This document shows positions 6,092-8,516 of a DNA stretch of 8,516 nucleotides, one piece after another (position 1 is the stretch's first letter; the number at the start of each line of letters is the position of its first letter). This DNA is from Chitinophagaceae bacterium. GTDB taxonomy: Bacteria > Bacteroidota > Bacteroidia > Chitinophagales > Chitinophagaceae. Position numbers and translations under genes: made by a program. The notes under the pieces were generated by a model that saw nothing but the letters and a program-made list of their open reading frames with translations, searched no databases and was not told where the DNA came from. Where the stretch lies: the NCBI GenBank assembly GCA_025924755.1, contig JAICHT010000146.1:1-8516 (forward strand), in the 5' to 3' direction.

Positions 6092-6490
6092 ATGGAAAAT
6101 AAATCGAACGAAGCCACACCACAACGTCCTGAAGGTGACCGGATGCTAAATGCCTCTCTAGTGCAAATGGATCTAAACAGCTTTATGGCACAAATAAAAC
6201 AGGAACCTGCCTGGGCAGACAGCGATCATAATGCAATCACCATTTTTAAAAGTGATCGTATGCGTATGATACTTATTGGGATGCATGAAGCTGCGGAATT
6301 AAAAACGCATACGGCCAACGGAATGATTAGTGTGCAGGTGCTGGAAGGAAAAATAAACTTTACGGCGGAGCCACAAACAGTGACACTGGAAAAAGGACAA
6401 ATGATTGCCTTGCACGAAAAAATTGCTCATAGTGTGCTGGCGGTAAAAGAAAGTTTTTTCCTGCTTACGCTGGTGGTGAATAAACTATAG
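6092..6490 (+). CDS. Single-domain cupin protein
   Basis: 132 residues, no signal peptide. The first ~45 residues are polar and probably partly disordered; the cupin barrel covers about 48-130. Cupin motif 1 is represented by LKTHTANGMISVQVLEGKI (70-88), with one likely metal His (73), and motif 2 by LEKGQMIALHEKIAHSVLA (99-117), with His108 and His113. The classical HxH plus Glu of motif 1 is not present, so the metal site is reduced or absent. Members of this type are usually small sensors, isomerases or accessory proteins, and the substrate cannot be told. It sits 26 bases after the 104-residue gene and 40 bases before the cytochrome b/molybdoenzyme gene, all on the plus strand, which suggests one transcription unit, although no promoter or terminator between them was identified. 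Confidence 0.85.
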   Translation: MENKSNEATPQRPEGDRMLNASLVQMDLNSFMAQIKQEPAWADSDHNAITIFKSDRMRMILIGMHEAAELKTHTANGMISVQVLEGKINFTAEPQTVTLEKGQMIALHEKIAHSVLAVKESFFLLTLVVNKL

Positions 6491-6530
6491 TTACTGCCCG
6501 AATCATCTTCTTTACACACCGCACTCATCT

Positions 6531-8198
6531 ATGTTTACTCATTTTAGTCCGGCTGAAAAAGAAGTACATGCACCTGCCGATAAACGTGTATTTATTGCTT
6601 TTAAGCCTTACATCTTTGTTATCATTGGCATTCTGCTGGCTACATCAGCAGGTGCTGCCTGGCTGCAATATTTACTTACCGGATTACCAGCTGATCCTTC
6701 TGTAATAAATTCTATTACAACAGCTACAGCTCCAAAAGGATTTCCAGTATGGGTACGACTAAGCCACTGGGTTAACTTCTTTTTCTTATCGCTTATTATC
6801 AGAAGCGGGCTCTCTATATTATTCGATCATCCACGGTTATACTGGAATAATGGGTGTACGCCTAAATCAGAATGGATTCGGTTTACACCGGTAAAAATAC
6901 CGGAAGATAAAGTATGGACGGCTAAAGAAGATGCCCGTTATATCAGCCCTTGGCTGGGCCTGCCTGGTTACCGTCATGCCGTAGGCATAGCAAGAGTATG
7001 GCATTTTCTGACAGTTCCTTTTTTTCTTACTAATGGAATTGTTTTTATAGCGCTTTTGTTTTATACCGATCAATGGAAACGCCTGGTTCCTGTATCATGG
7101 CAGATATTTCCGGATAGCTGGAGCGTTTTTGTTCATTATGCTACTTTTAATATGCCTATTGAACCCAATGGCTTTTATCATTTTAATGCGTTGCAGCAGC
7201 TCTCTTATTTTGGCGTTGTATTTATCCTGGCGCCCTTGGCCATGCTTACAGGCATGGCTATGTCACCTGCCATTGAAAATCGTTTTCACTGGTTTCCAAA
7301 ACTATTCGGCAACCGGCAAAGTGCCCGTTCTATTCATTTTTTAATAATGATAGCTTATGTTGGTTTTATCGTTATACATGTTTCGATGGTAGCAGCATCG
7401 GGCCTGGTGCGCAACATGAACCATATTGTAATAGGCACTGACACTACTGATGCCCGTGGATTGTATATGGGTATTGGTATTGTTCTGGCGACAGTACTTT
7501 TCTGCATTTTGGCATACTGGCTTTCCTGGAACAAACAACGATCGCTTCAATATATGGAAGGGGCGGTGAACGGAACCATCTGGCGCAATACCTGGAACCA
7601 CCTGAAACCCCGGGCCTATTATCAAAAGAAAGATATTTCTCCTTACTTCTGGCCGAATGGGAAAATGCCTTCATCTGAAATATGGCAGCAACTGGCAGCC
7701 ACTAACTTTAAAAACTATAAATTAAAAATAGGCGGCTTGGTAGAAAACCCCGTGGAGCTATCGCTGGAAGAACTTCAAAACATGGCTAAAGAGCAAAATA
7801 TTACCATGCACCATTGCATTCAGGGATGGTCTGGTATAGCAGAATGGGGCGGGATACCCATAAGCGAAATTGTGGCTTTGGTAAAGCCGCATGCTTCTGT
7901 AACCACGGTGGCTTTTTACTCGTTTGGCGAAGGACTGTATGGCGGTGTTTATTATGATACACATACTCTTGATAACTGCCTGAAGCCTCAATCTATATTA
8001 GCCTGGGAGATGAATTACAAACCACTTCCTCCCGAATATGGAGCGCCATTGCGGCTGCGTGTTGAAAATCAATTGGGCTATAAAATGGTGAAATGGATCA
8101 GTTCTATTGAATTTGTAGAAACCTATAAAACCCTGGGCAAAGGACAAGGTGGAAAGAATGAAGATGATGAGTATTTTGACCTATTGGCCAATACATAA
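6531..8198 (+). CDS. Cytochrome b - molybdopterin (MsrP/sulfite-oxidase-like) fusion oxidoreductase
   Basis: 555 residues, complete. The N-terminal part (about 26-335) is a membrane cytochrome b of the Ni,Fe-hydrogenase/formate-dehydrogenase gamma type, with hydrophobic segments near 28-48, 80-98, 157-178, 223-245, 268-290 and 311-331. Candidate heme ligands are His79 (RLSHWVNF), His158 (VWHFL), His269 and His283, the last two 14 apart, as in the di-heme family. After a linker, residues about 393-533 form an oxidoreductase molybdopterin-binding domain: NFKNYKLKIGGLVENP (392-407), HHCIQGWSGIAEWGG (427-441) with Cys429 as likely molybdenum ligand, and GAPLRLRVENQLGYKMVKWI (504-523). It probably passes electrons between a quinone/menaquinone pool and a substrate at the molybdenum site; the substrate (sulfoxide, sulfite or other) is unknown. 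No Tat signal is present. It is last in the cluster after the cupin gene. Confidence 0.9.
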   Translation: MFTHFSPAEKEVHAPADKRVFIAFKPYIFVIIGILLATSAGAAWLQYLLTGLPADPSVINSITTATAPKGFPVWVRLSHWVNFFFLSLIIRSGLSILFDHPRLYWNNGCTPKSEWIRFTPVKIPEDKVWTAKEDARYISPWLGLPGYRHAVGIARVWHFLTVPFFLTNGIVFIALLFYTDQWKRLVPVSWQIFPDSWSVFVHYATFNMPIEPNGFYHFNALQQLSYFGVVFILAPLAMLTGMAMSPAIENRFHWFPKLFGNRQSARSIHFLIMIAYVGFIVIHVSMVAASGLVRNMNHIVIGTDTTDARGLYMGIGIVLATVLFCILAYWLSWNKQRSLQYMEGAVNGTIWRNTWNHLKPRAYYQKKDISPYFWPNGKMPSSEIWQQLAATNFKNYKLKIGGLVENPVELSLEELQNMAKEQNITMHHCIQGWSGIAEWGGIPISEIVALVKPHASVTTVAFYSFGEGLYGGVYYDTHTLDNCLKPQSILAWEMNYKPLPPEYGAPLRLRVENQLGYKMVKWISSIEFVETYKTLGKGQGGKNEDDEYFDLLANT

Positions 8199-8516
8199 TA
8201 GTAAATTATAAACAATAATGAAAAAGCATATTCGATAGCTTAATATTACCGACTATTCACTCCTGATTTTTAACTAATGTTCCTATCTCCTTTCCTCAGC
8301 TCGCAAATTTTGCAAAAATTATACTAGGAACGAAACACTACCATCGGCAGCCATGTTTTACACTTGCAAATATCACAGCTATAATTAGCGGACAAAGCTT
8401 CCCGCTGCCAATTATTCCTGGCACTAGGTAGAAGCGGTACAAACAGGTAATGAATCTTAATTCACTATCTTATTAGCACAGCTACTGCTGGCAAAGGCTT
8501 CCGGCTTGGCTTTAAA
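8199..8516. other. Non-coding tail of the window
   Basis: This is 318 bases with no gene I can support. It holds short palindromes (TAATATTA at 8241-8248; GCAAATTTTGC at 8303-8313) and a pair of similar segments about 103 bases apart (from 8374 and from 8477). No T-tailed hairpin follows the molybdoenzyme gene. A minus-strand frame runs from the right edge to a TAA at 8459-8457 and could be the last 19 codons of a gene beyond the window, but this is too short to judge. Confidence 0.5.

Noticed and set aside
8359..8366. TACACTTG as a promoter box in the right-hand gap
   Set aside because: One mismatch, no -33 element at the right distance and no start codon or open frame after it.
8457..8516. 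Minus-strand frame of 19 codons from the right edge to a TAA, as the end of a gene
   Set aside because: Too short to tell from chance; another minus frame is also open nearly as far, and no motif is recognisable.

Overview
The window reads as chromosomal DNA of a Bacteroidota bacterium, most likely of the Chitinophagia/Chitinophagaceae type. Three things point there. A porT gene (type IX secretion) sits directly downstream of, and overlaps, ubiE. Several genes have the Bacteroidota -7 promoter box TAnnTTTG just before the start codon, with almost no Shine-Dalgarno sequence. The 104-residue protein at 5751-6065 belongs to a small family I recall from Bacteroidota. Base composition is moderately AT-rich. 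The genus cannot be fixed from the sequence alone.

Layout: (1) 1-1353, 3' part of an adenine deaminase gene cut by the left edge. (2) 1354-1669, non-coding. (3) 1670-3097, a metallo-beta-lactamase/beta-CASP RNA-processing type protein. (4) 3141-4591, minus strand, ubiE followed by porT with a 31-base overlap and a hairpin terminator at the porT stop. (5) 4592-4711, a divergent promoter region between ubiE and engB. (6) 4712-5335 engB, then a 63-codon membrane-anchored small protein with its own promoter box. (7) 5751-8198, three closely spaced plus-strand genes: a small CxxC-containing conserved protein, a one-domain cupin, and a two-part membrane protein joining a di-heme cytochrome b to an MsrP/sulfite-oxidase-like molybdopterin domain. 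(8) 8199-8516, no gene seen.

Most of the window is housekeeping: purine salvage, RNA processing, menaquinone methylation, ribosome assembly and protein export. UbiE makes the menaquinone that a di-heme cytochrome b would use, so the membrane molybdoenzyme plausibly exchanges electrons with that pool; this is inference. The part most worth a second look is the 5751-8198 cluster, chiefly the fusion enzyme. By the positive-inside rule its molybdenum domain is predicted to face the cytoplasm, and it lacks a Tat signal, unlike periplasmic MsrP. I found no CRISPR array, insertion sequence, tRNA, rRNA or clear mobile element, and no strong sign of a wholly new system.
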